DNA of 17,973 nt, taken from assembly GCA_052388135.1 (NCBI GenBank), contig JBQTIM010000159.1, forward strand, positions 1-17,973, read 5' to 3'. Of this stretch, positions 7,605 to 15,144 are shown piece by piece; positions within the stretch are counted from its first letter, which is position 1; each line of letters begins with the position of its first letter. The stretch is from JBQTIM01 sp052388135 (GTDB taxonomy: Bacteria; Elusimicrobiota; Elusimicrobia; FEN-1173). The notes beneath the pieces were generated by a model. It was not told the DNA's origin and did not search any database. It saw only the letters and a program-made list of their open reading frames with translations. A program made the translations under genes and the position numbers.

Positions 7605-8548
7605 ACGGGCGGAGACGCGTCACCAGGGGCGGATTTGCCGATGATCAAAGCGCGGATTTTTTCATGAAAGAGCCCGGCCGGGCGCGTCGCCGCATCGCGG
7701 CGGCCGGCGCCGCGGGGCTTCTGCTGGCGTGCGCTGCGTCTGCCTCCTTCGCCGCCTTCGAGGACCCGGGAGCCGGCGCCCGCGCCCGGGGCATGGGCGG
7801 AGCGTTCTCGGCTCTGGCCGACGATTATTCCGCCATACATTGGAACCCGGCCGGTCTCTCCTTCCTGGAAAAACGCGAGGCGGCTTTCTCCTACGAGGAC
7901 CGCTTCAACCTCGGCCTGGTGGGCCTCACGCATTTCGCCTTGGCCTGGCCCGGCGCCGGGCCGGGGGGCGTGGGCATCGCCTGGAGCCGCCTGGCCACCA
8001 CGGGCAAGGTGCCGGAGTTCGATTACAGCGAGAACACCTACACCTTCGCCTACGGCAGTTACCCGTGGAAGGGATTTTCCTTCGGTGGAAGCCTGAACTT
8101 CCTCCGCTTATCGTCGGAAATAGACGCCAGCGCCTACTCCTTGGATTTCGCGGGCAAGTACCGCTGGCGCGACCTCGCGCACGCCGGCCTCGTGTGGCGG
8201 AACGGCGCCCAAACCACTTTGCGCTATCAGTCGGGCGCCCGAGATGAACTGCCGAAAGACCTGCGCGCGGGGCTGGCGTATACGCCCTGGGCCCAGCGGA
8301 TCAAACTCGCCGTGGAGGCGGAGGACATTCAGGGAGACCTGCGCAAGCACGCCGGCGCCGAGTTCGGAAGCGGCCGGCACACGTGGGCTGTGCGGGGAGG
8401 CCTGTCTCAGAAGGCCGCCTCCGGGCCGGACTGGGCCTACACCCTGGGGGCGTCGGCCGGCCTGCGGACGCTCCAGGTGGATTACGCCTACGAAAGCCAC
8501 TTTGACATCGGCGACACCCACGTGTTCGCGGTGAAACTTTCGTTCTAG
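7601..8548 (+). CDS. PorV/UPF0164-like outer-membrane barrel protein
   Basis: A 315-residue barrel protein. ATG 7601 overlaps the preceding stop (ATGA), as in the first cassette, so coupled translation is likely. A second in-frame ATG at 7664 would give a more ordinary signal peptide (MKEPGRARRR then a hydrophobic Ala/Leu stretch), so the real start is uncertain. The mature part begins AAFEDPGAGARARGMGGAFS and continues through ADDYSAIHWNPAGL, the hallmark of PorV/PorQ (UPF0164) proteins and parallel to residues 38-64 of the other barrel. The rest is alternating amphipathic strands ending in AVKLSF, with the terminal Phe typical of BAM-inserted barrels. It lacks the repeats and OmpA domain of its paralog. 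It probably serves the surface protein encoded just upstream, as an export shuttle, anchor or channel; this is inferred from pairing. Confidence 0.85.
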   Translation: MNGRRRVTRGGFADDQSADFFMKEPGRARRRIAAAGAAGLLLACAASASFAAFEDPGAGARARGMGGAFSALADDYSAIHWNPAGLSFLEKREAAFSYEDRFNLGLVGLTHFALAWPGAGPGGVGIAWSRLATTGKVPEFDYSENTYTFAYGSYPWKGFSFGGSLNFLRLSSEIDASAYSLDFAGKYRWRDLAHAGLVWRNGAQTTLRYQSGARDELPKDLRAGLAYTPWAQRIKLAVEAEDIQGDLRKHAGAEFGSGRHTWAVRGGLSQKAASGPDWAYTLGASAGLRTLQVDYAYESHFDIGDTHVFAVKLSF

Positions 8549-8568
8549 ACAAGTCGAGGACCGTCGAG

Positions 8569-11226
8569 ATGAACCGCCCTGCCTTCTCCATACATTTTGC
8601 CCGCGGGCCGCTTTTCCGCGGCGCGCGCGTCGCGGCCGCCTTCGGCCTCTTGGCGGCGTCCTCGCCCGTCCGAGGCGCGCCGGATTCCATCTCCACGGAA
8701 ATCGCCCTGGACCGGCCTCAAGATTGGAAATTGACGGGCCCCGGCGCGGAAGCCTCCGCGCTGGCCGCCGGCGACTCCGCCCGGGACCGCGGCATGGCGT
8801 CCCTGGAAATCCGCTACGCCTTCAAAACCGCCGCCAACGATTACGTTTTCGCCGAGAATCCTTCGCCGTTGACGGCCGCCCCCAAAAAGGCCCGGCTCAT
8901 GCTCAGGAGCGACGGCTCCGGCGTTTCCTTGCGCCTCAACGTCACCGACGCCAGCGGGGAATTTTTCCAGGCCTACCTCGCCAAAGCCGTTTGGCAGGGC
9001 TGGAAACAGGTGGAGGTCCCGCTGGAGTTTCCTTCCCATTGGGACGGGGACAAAAACGGGAAAATGGACGGCCAAATCTCCTTCCATTCCCTGGTCGTCA
9101 ACAGCGAAAAAGACCAGACGCGCACGCAAGGAAGCCTGGCCGTCGCCCGCTTGGAGCTCTTGTCGGATGGCGCGCGGGCAGGGGCCGCCGCGCCGGTGGC
9201 CCTGGGCCGGGCCACCAGCATCACCGTGGACGACTTCGAGCGGCCCAACCCCCTGCGCGCCTACCAAATCTGGCGGGGCGACGACTCTTCCATCGATCCC
9301 GTGTCCTCCATCGAGCACAAGAGGAACGGCAACTTCTCGATGCAGATCACGTACACCCTCAGCACCAGCCGGAGCGCTCCCACCTGGGTCAGCGCCAGCT
9401 TCACGCCCGACCGCCCGCTCAACTGGACGGGCGCAAAAAGGATTTCCCTTTGGGTCAAAGGCGACGGCACCAGAAACGGCCTCCAAATCAGCCTGGTGGA
9501 CGGCCGCAAAAGCGTCTGGGTGTACCGCAAACCCAATATTTTACGGGACGTCGGCTGGACCCTCCTGCAGGCCGACCTTCAGGACTTCCAGCCCATCGCC
9601 GGCCAGACCGGCGAAAGCCCGGACCTGGCGCGCATCGTTAAATATGAGTTCGTCATCCAGGGAGAAAGCGCCGAGCCGTCCTCCGGCCGAATCTGGCTGG
9701 ACGACTTCATCGTCACCGGAACGGACCTCAATCCCGCCGTGGCCGCTCCCAGGACGGCATTGTCGGCCGACGTCATCGAGAAAGCCAAGGTGGATGTGGG
9801 GGACTCCCTCCACGTCGAATACCGCAGCACGCCGGAATTCAACCGCGAACTGCTGTTCTTCAACAAGCTGGTCTTGAAGGGCACGGCCAAGAACGTGTCG
9901 CTCGCCGCCGACCTCGTGTCCGCCCAGGCGGACGCCGGCCGCACCATCCCTTTCCAAAAGCCTTCCGCGGCCGCGCCGCCGATCCAGCCCGAGGAGCGGA
10001 ACCGCCCCGACGTCGAGATCGGCTACTTCAACGCCGCCATCCTCAACCTGCACCCCAACCTCACCACGCTGAGCGTCGGGAACCTCTACGTGGACTACGG
10101 GCGGGACGTGTTCTCGCCCTTGTTCGGGTTCAAAGGCGCCCAGGCCGACGGCAAGGTTTCCGGGGTGGACTACAACGTTTTCGCCATCAAGCACATCTAC
10201 GACGCCTTCACGGCGGGCGCCCGACTTCAAAAGCGCCACGCCGGAGTCCTTTTCCGCGGAATGACCGTCACCTACCGCGACACCGCCCGGAGCGCCGATA
10301 AATCCGTCATCGTCACGGGGCCGGTCGCCCCGAAAACAGGCGAGCTGGAAACCGAAACCGTCGCCAGCGACGACGTCTACTTCCTGGACGCCAGCCGTGG
10401 TTTTTGGAAGGACAAGCTCGACCTGAGCGCGGCCTACGCCGTGAACCATTTCCGCCAGGACGCCCTCAAGGACGTCACGGCCCCGGAAGCCCCGGTCATC
10501 TCGCAAGAACCTTTCGCGCCCGTCTCCAAGCGCGGCCAGATGGCCGAGGGCAAAGTGCGCGTGAAGAAGATCCCCCTGGAAGGCACCACCCTGATCGCCG
10601 GCTACCGGCATTTCGCCCCCAACTACCGCCCCTTCTTCCGGGGTGACCCGTTCCGCTACGACCACAACATCGCCGACGTCCGGGGCCACAGCCTGGAGTT
10701 CGAACAGATCCTGGGGCGCTGGAAGCTTAATCTTTTTTACGACGACGTCGACCGCGGCCCCCGCAGCCGGGACTACTTCCGCCGCACGTTCAGGCCCACC
10801 CTGGGGATATACAACATCAACCGTTGGGACGTCGTTTTCTCGGTCAATCGCCGCCGGGAGCTTTACGCCCTCAATGATCCCCTGCGCTCGGAGGTTTTCA
10901 TAGATCCCGCCAACCCCCGCAACGAGCGCTCCACCCTTTACGAGCTGTTCCTGGGCCACTGGTTCACGGAAACCTTCAGCGTCTGGGGCAAGTTCATGAT
11001 CGAGGACCTCACCCTCGTGTCCGAAAAGCGCGACGTGCGCAAGGACATCATGGTCCTGCAAAGCGACTACGCCATCTACGAAAACGCCCGGCTGGCGGTT
11101 TCCGTCCTTCAAACGCGCTTCGACGACCCCTCTTTCGAGCCCCGCGCTTCCGGCGACAACTTCGTCCGGACGGAGGACCGCACCGAGGACAACCGCGTCC
11201 GCGTGACCTTGGACATTAATTTCTAA
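8569..11226 (+). CDS. Predicted outer-membrane barrel with two N-terminal CIA30-like sandwich modules
   Basis: An 885-residue protein with a signal peptide (residues 1-37, hydrophobic 21-31, cleavage near VRGA). Residues 41-200 and 218-384 look like two galactose-binding-like/CIA30-like modules; the second is clear (TVDDFERP to IWLDDFIV), the first more diverged, with a DxDxNxKxD loop at D159-D167. From about 395 to the end the sequence alternates amphipathic strands rich in Tyr, Phe, Arg and Asp, with strands such as LSVGNLYVDYG and WDVVFSVNRRRELYAL. It closes with VRVTLDINF, a terminal Phe and pattern typical of BAM-dependent barrels. I do not recognise the barrel as a named family. The start has a good GAGGA (8556-8560) eight bases before ATG. 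It sits 20 bases after the second cassette, probably as the last gene of that operon. Likely role: glycan capture and passage through the outer membrane. Confidence 0.75.
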   Translation: MNRPAFSIHFARGPLFRGARVAAAFGLLAASSPVRGAPDSISTEIALDRPQDWKLTGPGAEASALAAGDSARDRGMASLEIRYAFKTAANDYVFAENPSPLTAAPKKARLMLRSDGSGVSLRLNVTDASGEFFQAYLAKAVWQGWKQVEVPLEFPSHWDGDKNGKMDGQISFHSLVVNSEKDQTRTQGSLAVARLELLSDGARAGAAAPVALGRATSITVDDFERPNPLRAYQIWRGDDSSIDPVSSIEHKRNGNFSMQITYTLSTSRSAPTWVSASFTPDRPLNWTGAKRISLWVKGDGTRNGLQISLVDGRKSVWVYRKPNILRDVGWTLLQADLQDFQPIAGQTGESPDLARIVKYEFVIQGESAEPSSGRIWLDDFIVTGTDLNPAVAAPRTALSADVIEKAKVDVGDSLHVEYRSTPEFNRELLFFNKLVLKGTAKNVSLAADLVSAQADAGRTIPFQKPSAAAPPIQPEERNRPDVEIGYFNAAILNLHPNLTTLSVGNLYVDYGRDVFSPLFGFKGAQADGKVSGVDYNVFAIKHIYDAFTAGARLQKRHAGVLFRGMTVTYRDTARSADKSVIVTGPVAPKTGELETETVASDDVYFLDASRGFWKDKLDLSAAYAVNHFRQDALKDVTAPEAPVISQEPFAPVSKRGQMAEGKVRVKKIPLEGTTLIAGYRHFAPNYRPFFRGDPFRYDHNIADVRGHSLEFEQILGRWKLNLFYDDVDRGPRSRDYFRRTFRPTLGIYNINRWDVVFSVNRRRELYALNDPLRSEVFIDPANPRNERSTLYELFLGHWFTETFSVWGKFMIEDLTLVSEKRDVRKDIMVLQSDYAIYENARLAVSVLQTRFDDPSFEPRASGDNFVRTEDRTEDNRVRVTLDINF

Positions 11227-11238
11227 TTTAAGTATCAT
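11210..11238 (+). promoter_or_regulatory. Sigma70-type promoter driving the sugar-use operon
   Basis: TGGACA (11210-11215, five of six matches to TTGACA) and TATCAT (11233-11238, five of six matches to TATAAT) are separated by exactly 17 bases. The spacer is AT-rich and holds a tandem TAATTT at 11217-11222 and 11224-11229. The -35 lies within the last codons of the upstream gene. Transcription should start near 11245, about three bases before ATG 11248, giving a nearly leaderless message. This fits the absence of any Shine-Dalgarno. Confidence 0.7.
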
Positions 11239-11247
11239 TTGGCTTAC

Positions 11248-12279
11248 ATGATCCCCCTTAAAAGACTCGGGGTTGCCGCTTTCGCTCACCTCCTCATTCT
11301 GACGAGCGTTCCCTCCCATGCCCTGACGGGGCTGTTCCAAACCATTCCCTTTCAGAAAGTATACGATCCCGGCCAGACGGACACCGCAGGGTGGGACCGG
11401 GAAACCAAAGGGGTCGATATCCGCTCCTTTGAGGGCATCGCCACCGTGGAGGGCCGGGCTGTGGAAACCTCCTGGGGCTCCGTCTACAAAACGGTGTCCG
11501 TGGACCTGGATCAGCATCCCTTCCTGGAGATCAACGTTCTTTCCGTTTCGGGTTCATGGTACCTGATCCTGGCCGGCGAGCAGTTCCCGGACGGCTACAT
11601 CCGCCTCATGGAATCAAACGAAACCGGCCGCTTCAGCTTCGACGTTCCTTTACTCAGCGAACTTTCCAGACGGCAGAAATTCCAAGTGAAGGTCGGCGTC
11701 AGCAATCCGGCCGGCGGCCGCCTCGCCCGTGAGAGCGTTTCTTTCAGCAAGTTGGCTTTCCAGAGCCGCGGCGCTTCCACGACGGAGCCTTCGCCGAGCC
11801 GAACCGCGCGGGCGCCGACCCGGCCGCTGCGCGTCGAGGGCCTCTCCCTTCTCGATCCCGCCGGTGCCGATGTCGATCTTTGGCGGGAATCGGTCGGGAA
11901 TGCCCCCCTAGAAACACGCTTCAGCCTGAAGGAAGGCCTGGGCATCGTAAAAGGAAAAAACGACAAGAGGAACTGGGGGGCCGCCCATCGCATTGTCGAG
12001 GTGGACTTGAGCGCCTATCCCATTTTGGAGATTAGCGTTTTGGAAAGTTCCCGGCAGTGGTACTTGATTTTGGCCTCTCCCGCCGTTTCCGGCGGTTACG
12101 TCCGCTTGGCCGAAAAAGCCGAGCCCGGCGCCTACAAATTCGACGTCCCGCGCCTGACGGGGCTGACCGGGATCCAAGAGTTCGATGTTCAGGTGGGCGT
12201 CAGCCACCCCGAAGGGAGTTCCATTAAGGGCGAGTGGATGATATTCGACATTCTGCGCTTCAGAAAGCGCGGCCGCTAG
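11248..12279 (+). CDS. Secreted two-copy protein of the unrecognised domain, paralog of the 399 gene
   Basis: A 343-residue protein from ATG 11248. A TTG three codons earlier is in frame but falls inside the likely promoter/start region, so ATG is preferred. Signal peptide 1-25 (LKR, hydrophobic 8-21, SHA cleavage). Two copies of the domain also found in the protein at 399: residues 44-174 and 208-339, joined by a Ser/Thr/Pro/Arg linker at 175-200. Shared motifs are SWGSVY or NWGAAH, VDL...P(F/I)LEI.VL, WYLILA, GY(I/V)RL, FDVP.L..L and VGVS. The WPDG and IQPDT motifs of the 399 protein are missing. Its place as first gene before a glycosidase and a sugar ABC transporter points to a glycan-binding or accessory role in the same pathway. 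No named family or catalytic residues were recognised. Confidence 0.85.
   Translation: MIPLKRLGVAAFAHLLILTSVPSHALTGLFQTIPFQKVYDPGQTDTAGWDRETKGVDIRSFEGIATVEGRAVETSWGSVYKTVSVDLDQHPFLEINVLSVSGSWYLILAGEQFPDGYIRLMESNETGRFSFDVPLLSELSRRQKFQVKVGVSNPAGGRLARESVSFSKLAFQSRGASTTEPSPSRTARAPTRPLRVEGLSLLDPAGADVDLWRESVGNAPLETRFSLKEGLGIVKGKNDKRNWGAAHRIVEVDLSAYPILEISVLESSRQWYLILASPAVSGGYVRLAEKAEPGAYKFDVPRLTGLTGIQEFDVQVGVSHPEGSSIKGEWMIFDILRFRKRGR
11377..11769 (+). repeat. First copy of the domain in the 11248 protein
   Basis: Encodes residues 44-174. Matches the second copy (11869-12264) at VDL...P.LEI.VL, WYLILA, GY.RL, FDVP.L and VGVS. Also matches both copies in the 399 protein, so the unit occurs four times in this window. 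Confidence 0.8.
11869..12264 (+). repeat. Second copy of the domain in the 11248 protein
   Basis: Encodes residues 208-339. Its LTGLTG (303-308), just after FDVPR, parallels LTGLSG in the first copy of the 399 protein. This supports common descent of all four copies. Confidence 0.8.
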
Positions 12280-12309
12280 GCCCGTAGTTCCGCCGAAAGG
12301 ATTTACACG

Positions 12310-15144
12310 ATGATCAAGATGGGACGATGCCGCCTCCTCCTGGCCGCCGGCGTGCTTTGGCCGGCCCTGGCCGCCGCCGCGCCCGCTCCGGCTCCGAAAT
12401 CCGACGGGACCCGAAAACCGCTCCTGATCGCCCACTACATGACATGGTTTGGTCGGCCGGAAGTCAGCGGCGACTGGCACCTGTGGCGCTTCGCCCTGGA
12501 CAACGTGTCCCTCGACAAGCACCATTACCCGGACCTCATTCTCCCCAACGGCCGCCGGGACATCGCCGCGATCCACTACCCATCCATCGGGCCGTACGAT
12601 TCCGCGGATCCCGATCTCGTCGAATACCACATTCTCCTGGCCAAGGAGGCAGGCATCGACGGCTTCATGGTCAACTGGTACGGGTTCGTGGACGAGAACG
12701 GCAACCCGCGGCAGACCGACAAAGGCTTTCAACAGCTCCTCAAAGCGGCCGAGCGGCTCGATTTCAAAGTCTGCCTCAATTACGACGACAAAGCCTCGTT
12801 CCCCCCTTACACCCGTTTCCAATCCCGCCCGGAGGCCGTGGCCTTCACGCGCGAAGTCCTCGGCAAGGTCATGAAGGATTACGGCTCCAGCCCCGCCTAC
12901 CTCCGCATCGACGGCAAGCCGGTCCTCTCCAATTTCGGCAGCCACTACGTCTCGCCCGGCTCGGAGTCCATGGACGAAAAGAGCTTCGGCGTGGAGGAAT
13001 GGCGAGATATCCTTGCGGGGCAGGCCGGACGCAAGTTCTATTTCATTCATGACCACCAGTGGCACTGGCGCAAGTCCATAGAGCAGGCCGGATTCTGGAA
13101 AGTCAGCGATTCCATCTTTTCCTGGGTCGGCCCTCCGGCCGAGCGCACGGCGTTCCTGGAGGAATCCCGGCGGCTTCTCAAGGAAAAGAAGCTGCGGTCG
13201 ATCACCGGCATGGCCAACCCGGGCTTCGACAACACGCCCTGCTGGGGGTGGGGAGGCGGCATCAGCCAAATCCCGCGCCGCGCCGGGCAGGAGTACCGCG
13301 ACCATTTCGAGGAAATGCTGGCCTACAATCCCGGTTTCGTGCAAATCGTCACCTGGAACGATTTCACCGAGGGCAGCACCATTGAGCCTACCCTGGAATA
13401 CGGCGACCTTTATCTGGCGATCACGGCGGAATACGCCAACCGCTGGACACCGGGCGCGCCCTTCGGAAAGTCTTTCGCGCTGCCGGAAAAGCTTTACGAG
13501 TTGAGGGCCCAAAGCAGGCGCTTGAAGGAAAGCGGCAAAGCCGACGGCCCGCTGTTGGCGCAGGCCGAAACGGGCCTGGCCGCCGCCATCCAGGCCGTCC
13601 TCGCGCGCCGCCACGAGGACGCTTCCCGCCGCATGGAGGAAACCGCCACTTTGCTGCAGGAAGGCCTGACCCGCCTTCCGGCCGCCAAGACCCTTTCCGC
13701 TTCCCTCAGTCCCGCCAAAGTCGATGCCTTCACGGGGGAGCGGGTCGACCTTACCTTAAGGATCAAAAATCCGCACGACGAAAAGGTTCCCGCCTACGTC
13801 GAGTTGGATCGCTACAACGTCCCGAGAAGCTGGGCGGGCGATTTGGAGAAAGTCCTGTGGCTCGACCCGGGCTCGGAAACGGACGTGAAGTTTTCCGTGG
13901 CCGTCCCGTCCGGTGCGCCCGCAGGCCTCGGATGGTTCACCGCCACCGTGGACTCGCCCTACACACCGGCCGTTTCGAACGTCTCCTATCTCCACGTCAA
14001 CGAGACGCGCCTCCGCGCCGACATCGGCCCGGTCAACGTGCTGCGGGCCGGCGTGACGGAATCCCTGACCCTGGTTCTGGATTCCCGGCAGAAAGAAAGC
14101 CGGCCCGTCACCGTGTTCTTCAAAGCTCCCTCGGGCTGGACGGTGAAGCCGGACCGCATCGTGAAGCCTCTGCCCAAGGAGGGAAAGCTCTTCCTCCCGT
14201 TCACGCTCAAAGCGCCGCTCAACGCGCGGGAACGCGTCCTTTCGGTGACGATCCAGCACGGCGGCCAAACGAGGGAAATCCGCGAGCCTTATTCCGTAAC
14301 GACGGAGGGACGGCCGACCCTGCTGGAGGCGGACGTCAACCAAGACGGCACGGCGGACTTCGTTTTGGCCAACGACGTGATTGAGTTTCAAGCGACCGCC
14401 GCCATCGGCGGCCGGCCCCTATCCTTGGTCCACAGGGAAAGCGGCAAAAACCAGCTGTTCCTGGATTACCCGGGCGTCGCGCGCACCCACGGCGACACCT
14501 GGGACAAGTGGGCCGAATACGGCGGGATCAACGACTGGTTTCCCGGGGATTGGCCCGGGATGGTCTGGAACAACGACTGGCAGGGACAGCCCGGAGCGCA
14601 GGAGCCCGATCGCGCCTCGGTGATCATGTCGGCGAAGACCAAAGACGGCCTGCGTATCCAGCGGGAGATGACGGTGCGCGAAGGATCGCCCACCGTGTCC
14701 GTGCGCTATGAAATCCGCAACGAGGGCGCCTCCAAGCGCCAAGTCTTTTGGACCAACCATCCGGATTTGGCGCCCGGCGGCTCAGCCGGGCCCGAGGACA
14801 TCATGGCCGTGCCCGTCCGGGACGAAGAGGGCGGACGCAACACCATTATCAAGAGCAGCTTCTTTCCCCGCCTGCAAAAAACCCATCACGTCCCCGCGGA
14901 GGACTGGATTCTCGCCTACGACACGAAATCAAAGGACTTTTTTGCGCAGACCTTCGACCGGTCCTTGGTCGAGAAGATCGGCTTGTGGGAAGGGAAGAAT
15001 TTTTTCACCATGGAGCTTATTTTCAACGCCATCGGCCTGGAGCCGGGCGGAAGAAAGAATTTCTCCGTCCATTACACGGCCGGACGCGGCGAACTTGACG
15101 ATGTGGTCAAATCCCTTAAAGACATGAGGAGAAACTCTCAATGA
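12310..15144 (+). CDS. Large secreted GH71/GH99-like glycoside hydrolase with NEW3-like and mutarotase-like C-terminal domains
   Basis: A 944-residue exported enzyme; AAAGGA lies eight bases before ATG 12310. Signal peptide 1-24. Residues 36-380 match the GH99/GH71-like TIM-barrel superfamily: LIAHYMTWFG (39-48), HYPSIGPYDS (89-98), EAGIDGFMVNWYG (113-125), and TWNDFTEGSTIEPT (348-361), which corresponds to the WNEW.EG..IEP motif holding the acidic active-site residues. GH99 enzymes are endo-alpha-mannosidases/mannanases and GH71 are alpha-1,3-glucanases; I cannot decide between these or a new specificity. Residues 392-455 look helical. Then come two Ig/NEW3-like domains (about 465-565 and 570-665) and a beta-rich domain (668-935) resembling galactose-mutarotase-like folds, opening with a DxNxDGxxD loop (D675-D683). 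The final codon overlaps the next gene by ATGA. Position ahead of a sugar ABC transporter implies that it produces the imported oligosaccharide. Confidence 0.8.
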   Translation: MIKMGRCRLLLAAGVLWPALAAAAPAPAPKSDGTRKPLLIAHYMTWFGRPEVSGDWHLWRFALDNVSLDKHHYPDLILPNGRRDIAAIHYPSIGPYDSADPDLVEYHILLAKEAGIDGFMVNWYGFVDENGNPRQTDKGFQQLLKAAERLDFKVCLNYDDKASFPPYTRFQSRPEAVAFTREVLGKVMKDYGSSPAYLRIDGKPVLSNFGSHYVSPGSESMDEKSFGVEEWRDILAGQAGRKFYFIHDHQWHWRKSIEQAGFWKVSDSIFSWVGPPAERTAFLEESRRLLKEKKLRSITGMANPGFDNTPCWGWGGGISQIPRRAGQEYRDHFEEMLAYNPGFVQIVTWNDFTEGSTIEPTLEYGDLYLAITAEYANRWTPGAPFGKSFALPEKLYELRAQSRRLKESGKADGPLLAQAETGLAAAIQAVLARRHEDASRRMEETATLLQEGLTRLPAAKTLSASLSPAKVDAFTGERVDLTLRIKNPHDEKVPAYVELDRYNVPRSWAGDLEKVLWLDPGSETDVKFSVAVPSGAPAGLGWFTATVDSPYTPAVSNVSYLHVNETRLRADIGPVNVLRAGVTESLTLVLDSRQKESRPVTVFFKAPSGWTVKPDRIVKPLPKEGKLFLPFTLKAPLNARERVLSVTIQHGGQTREIREPYSVTTEGRPTLLEADVNQDGTADFVLANDVIEFQATAAIGGRPLSLVHRESGKNQLFLDYPGVARTHGDTWDKWAEYGGINDWFPGDWPGMVWNNDWQGQPGAQEPDRASVIMSAKTKDGLRIQREMTVREGSPTVSVRYEIRNEGASKRQVFWTNHPDLAPGGSAGPEDIMAVPVRDEEGGRNTIIKSSFFPRLQKTHHVPAEDWILAYDTKSKDFFAQTFDRSLVEKIGLWEGKNFFTMELIFNAIGLEPGGRKNFSVHYTAGRGELDDVVKSLKDMRRNSQ

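Noticed and set aside
7721..7735. Lipobox-like LLAC in the 7601 protein
   Set aside because: The barrel fits signal peptidase I cleavage after the following ASASFA stretch, and UPF0164 barrels are not usually lipoproteins. A Cys in the hydrophobic core alone is not enough.
9541..11517. Long antisense open frame (658 codons) on the - strand
   Set aside because: It lies opposite the 8569 gene, whose signal peptide, modules and barrel pattern are convincing. High-GC DNA readily leaves the opposite strand open, and the antisense translation is low-complexity with no recognisable domain.
11908..13614. Antisense open frame (568 codons) opposite the glycosidase
   Set aside because: It spans the 12279-12310 gap between two well-supported + strand genes and has no signal, domain or ribosome site of its own.
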